DNA of 64,000 nt from the NCBI GenBank assembly GCA_900114885.1, contig FOUN01000003.1:306103-370102 (forward strand), in the 5' to 3' direction. The notes below the pieces were generated by a model that was not told the origin of the DNA, made no database searches, and saw only the letters and a list, made by a program, of their open reading frames with translations. A program made the position numbers and the translations under genes. Shown here piece after piece: positions 62,281 to 64,000 of this stretch (its first letter is position 1; every line of letters starts with the position of its first letter). Source of the DNA: Psychrobacillus psychrodurans. Lineage in GTDB: Bacteria > Bacillota > Bacilli > Bacillales_A > Planococcaceae.

Positions 62281-62910
62281 TTACTTTGTAGCTGATTTTT
62301 CGAAGAGTGTAACCAGTTCTCTTGTATATTCCTGAACATCTAAATGAGACTTTTTCATTAATTCAAGGGTGAATCCGTCAATGGCATTTCTTATTGTTAA
62401 CGCCATCACCCTTAAAGATGATCTGGTAAATTCTCGAAAAATTCCATCTTGCATCCCTAGGGTGAGAATATTTTCAATAGGAAGTAAAATAGTTTCATCA
62501 TGGTCTGAAGCAAACCCAAATTTACCATCAGCAGTTCTCTTATTAGAAACCACTTCTATAACAGCGATAACATGCTTCCGATTTTCTTCTATGAATGTTA
62601 GATTGGATTCAATATAAACCCGAAGCATTTCTTTAGGAGATTTTTGAGCTTCTATTAGTGGAGCAATATAAGATTGCCAAGCCGTATAGTATTCGATAGC
62701 TATTTGATCCAATAATTCCTCTTTATTTGCAAAGTGATACGAAATAACTCCCTTACTGATTTTTGCACGTTTTGCAATTTGTCCTAAAGATGCTTGAGCG
62801 TAACCTATTTCAGCGATAGTTTCAATTGCACATTCCACAATTTGAGATCTACGGGCTTTTTCAATGAACGACATTTCTTTTTGGTTAGTTGATTTAATTT
62901 TTATACTCAT
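62281..62910 (-). CDS. TetR family transcriptional regulator
   Basis: A 209-residue repressor. The N-terminal helix-turn-helix is ASLGQIAKRAKISKGVISYHF (about 40-60). The C-terminal half is a helical ligand domain with no recognised subfamily. A dyad TAGT...ACTA lies 20 bases upstream of the ATG. No efflux or enzyme gene is adjacent except the zinc-ribbon protein, so its target may be elsewhere or the operator may serve autoregulation. Confidence 0.88.
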   Translation of the reverse strand: MSIKIKSTNQKEMSFIEKARRSQIVECAIETIAEIGYAQASLGQIAKRAKISKGVISYHFANKEELLDQIAIEYYTAWQSYIAPLIEAQKSPKEMLRVYIESNLTFIEENRKHVIAVIEVVSNKRTADGKFGFASDHDETILLPIENILTLGMQDGIFREFTRSSLRVMALTIRNAIDGFTLELMKKSHLDVQEYTRELVTLFEKSATK

Positions 62911-62930
62911 GATTTTATTTTAGTACAATC

Positions 62931-62949
62931 GTGCAACTAATTCAATAAA
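62931..62949. promoter_or_regulatory. Candidate TetR operator
   Basis: TAGTACAATCGTGCAACTA has symmetric ends TAGT/ACTA but an imperfect middle; it is placed just upstream of tetR. Confidence 0.35.
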
Positions 62950-62950
62950 A

Positions 62951-62984
62951 AACCATTTAGATAAAGATAATCTAAATGGTTTAT
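62951..62984 (-). terminator. Terminator of the lipoprotein gene
   Basis: ACCATTTAGAT pairs with ATCTAAATGGT; on the minus strand it ends in TTTTTT. A family-2 repeat copy lies between it and the gene. Confidence 0.75.
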
Positions 62985-63012
62985 GAATCTTTATACAACT
63001 ACCCGTCGTTTT

Positions 63013-63075
63013 CGTTCAATAAGAAAAATGCTTTACTCCTTATTGAAGTAAAGCACACCGTTAGTTGAATAAGAA
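63013..63075 (+). repeat. Intergenic repeat family 2, copy 4
   Basis: CGTTCAATAAGAAAAATGC, TTTACTCCTTATTGAAGTAAAG and CACACCGTTAGTTGAATAAG. It is the most complete copy. Confidence 0.78.
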
Positions 63076-63297
63076 ATACTAGAAAATCGTGCATTGAGGA
63101 TTAACGCCTTTTAATTCAATGAGTGGTTTTCTAGTAGCTTATATATATTTTAAACAATCATGAGCATCTCTAGATCATAAGGTGGGCGTGTTTCATATCG
63201 AATAACAATAATCAACCTTTTCCTTTAGCATAGCCATTTTTTACTAAAGTACCGTTTATCGCTATATGAACTATATTTAAAATTCCGCTAAACACTC

Positions 63298-63825
63298 TTA
63301 TTCAATAGAATTAGCCATTTTTAGAAATTCCTTAATTGTATAGTCATTTTTCTCTCCCATTGGAGTAGGTATCATTAAATCGATTACCACATTGTCTTCA
63401 CTATCATGCCACGAGAGAACTTTAGCGTTTCCTTGTTCGTCCCATTGAGCCTCTAGTCCATTACTTAATGTTACAGTTTCTTGAGCTGCTAACGTTCGAT
63501 CTTCTTTAATGAAAAGGTTGGATACATGTAGAACGTCTTCTTCACCAATAAATGAAATATCGATTAACAAGGGTCCTTTCTCACTGAAACTAGTCTGAGG
63601 CGTTACTAGTACCTGTTTGACTTCAAAGGGAATCGTTGAATATTTTGGAAGTTTTATTTGATTTAAAATGTCTTCTGGAATTTCCTTTTCGTTCATCACA
63701 ATTTCCGGAACATTTTTCACTAAATCTTCCCAATTGCTCTCCTTAGATTCATCTGTTTTGGAACATCCAAATAACAATATGATGAGAATAAGAGAACAAC
63801 TAATGATAAATAACCTAGATTTCAT
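63298..63825 (-). CDS. Lipoprotein of unknown function
   Basis: A 175-residue lipoprotein. The signal peptide MKSRLFIISCSLILIILL ends in the lipobox LFGC with Cys21. The mature domain (about 30-175) is a mixed alpha-beta protein with PEIVMNEKEIPEDILNQIK and a late VVIDLMIPTPMGEK; no enzyme motif. ATG 63825 has AGAGGGGTGAT upstream, so the longer frame is not used. It is exported and membrane-anchored. The IS110 remnant begins 16 bases upstream, so its original promoter may have been replaced. Confidence 0.8.
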   Translation of the reverse strand: MKSRLFIISCSLILIILLFGCSKTDESKESNWEDLVKNVPEIVMNEKEIPEDILNQIKLPKYSTIPFEVKQVLVTPQTSFSEKGPLLIDISFIGEEDVLHVSNLFIKEDRTLAAQETVTLSNGLEAQWDEQGNAKVLSWHDSEDNVVIDLMIPTPMGEKNDYTIKEFLKMANSIE

Positions 63826-63840
63826 GTGAATCACCCCTCT

Positions 63841-64000
63841 ATTCCTGGAATAGCTACAAGAATGGCGTAACAAATTTTATCTGAAATTGGTACTGATGTG
63901 AAAAACAATTTCCCAGCGCAGCTCATATGTGTTCTTGGGCAGGATTAGTTCCTGGTCATAACGAAAGTGCTGGAAAAAGAAAATCAGCTAAAACCAAGAA
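63841..64000 (+). mobile_element. IS110 family transposase remnant (partial, damaged)
   Basis: Plus-strand reading gives IPGIATRMA, a TAA at 63868, QILSEIGTDVKNNFP, then after a shift near 63925 SAAHMCSWAGLVPGHNESAG and KRKSAKTK. These are the conserved blocks of the C-terminal Transposase_20 domain of IS110/IS116 elements. The 5' part is missing, there is one stop and one frameshift, and the element runs off the window end. It is inactive in itself. Confidence 0.85.

Overview
The window is low-GC Firmicute DNA, most likely from a Bacillaceae or Planococcaceae spore-former (Psychrobacillus, Lysinibacillus or Sporosarcina type; genus is inference). Supporting signs are strong AGGAGG ribosome sites, TTG and GTG starts, S-box and T-box leaders, a sigma-D-like promoter, MsmX-type sugar ABC genes without their own ATPase, LysM-GH18 and manganese catalase genes of spore-former type, and cre-like sites.

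Layout. 1-4.9 kb: the end of an LCP cell-wall ligase, an AI-2E-type membrane protein, a small lipoprotein, and an ABC-F ATPase behind a leader peptide and intrinsic terminator. 5-8.6 kb: a chemoreceptor with a sigma-D-like promoter, then a SAM riboswitch and metA (predicted O-acetyltransferase). 8.7-14 kb: a LysM-GH18 hydrolase, a beta-helix protein, DinB-like, GrpB-like and histidine-phosphatase genes. 14.1-14.55 kb: a compact type I toxin-antitoxin locus not annotated by length-based gene calling. 14.9-19.9 kb: a T-box(Trp)-controlled trpDCFBA operon without trpE or trpG. 20-31 kb: accessory genes, with MerR next to GNAT-MATE, TetR-MFS, GNATs, a TPR protein, DUF4097, a YitT membrane protein and an APH(6)-like kinase.

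31.4-33.2 kb holds a tyrosine recombinase whose stop codon lies inside a dif-like palindrome, plus a decayed serine recombinase. 33.3-36.6 kb holds an ECF sigma/DUF4179 anti-sigma pair and small unknown genes. 37.1-47.15 kb is a complete maltodextrin module: cyclomaltodextrinase, binding protein, two permeases, membrane-anchored amylase, oligo-1,6-glucosidase and LacI regulator. Further copies of the dif-like motif lie on both sides of it, so it may be a discrete insertable unit. Starch is cut outside the cell, maltodextrins are imported, and two cytoplasmic GH13 enzymes finish the degradation under LacI/CcpA-type control.

47.2-64 kb: two GNATs, an RNase J paralogue with a small Fe-S protein, Mn catalase, tRNA-Asn, a SulP-Usp pair, a catalytically degenerate resolvase-like protein next to a two-repeat DNA-binding-like protein, a cupin, a 643-residue ECF sigma factor fused to a large YcdB/YcdC-like tail, a frameshifted GNAT, VOC, TetR and lipoprotein genes, and the broken end of an IS110 transposase. 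Two families of non-coding repeats are scattered through intergenic gaps. The larger one has a hairpin whose two arms change together between copies.
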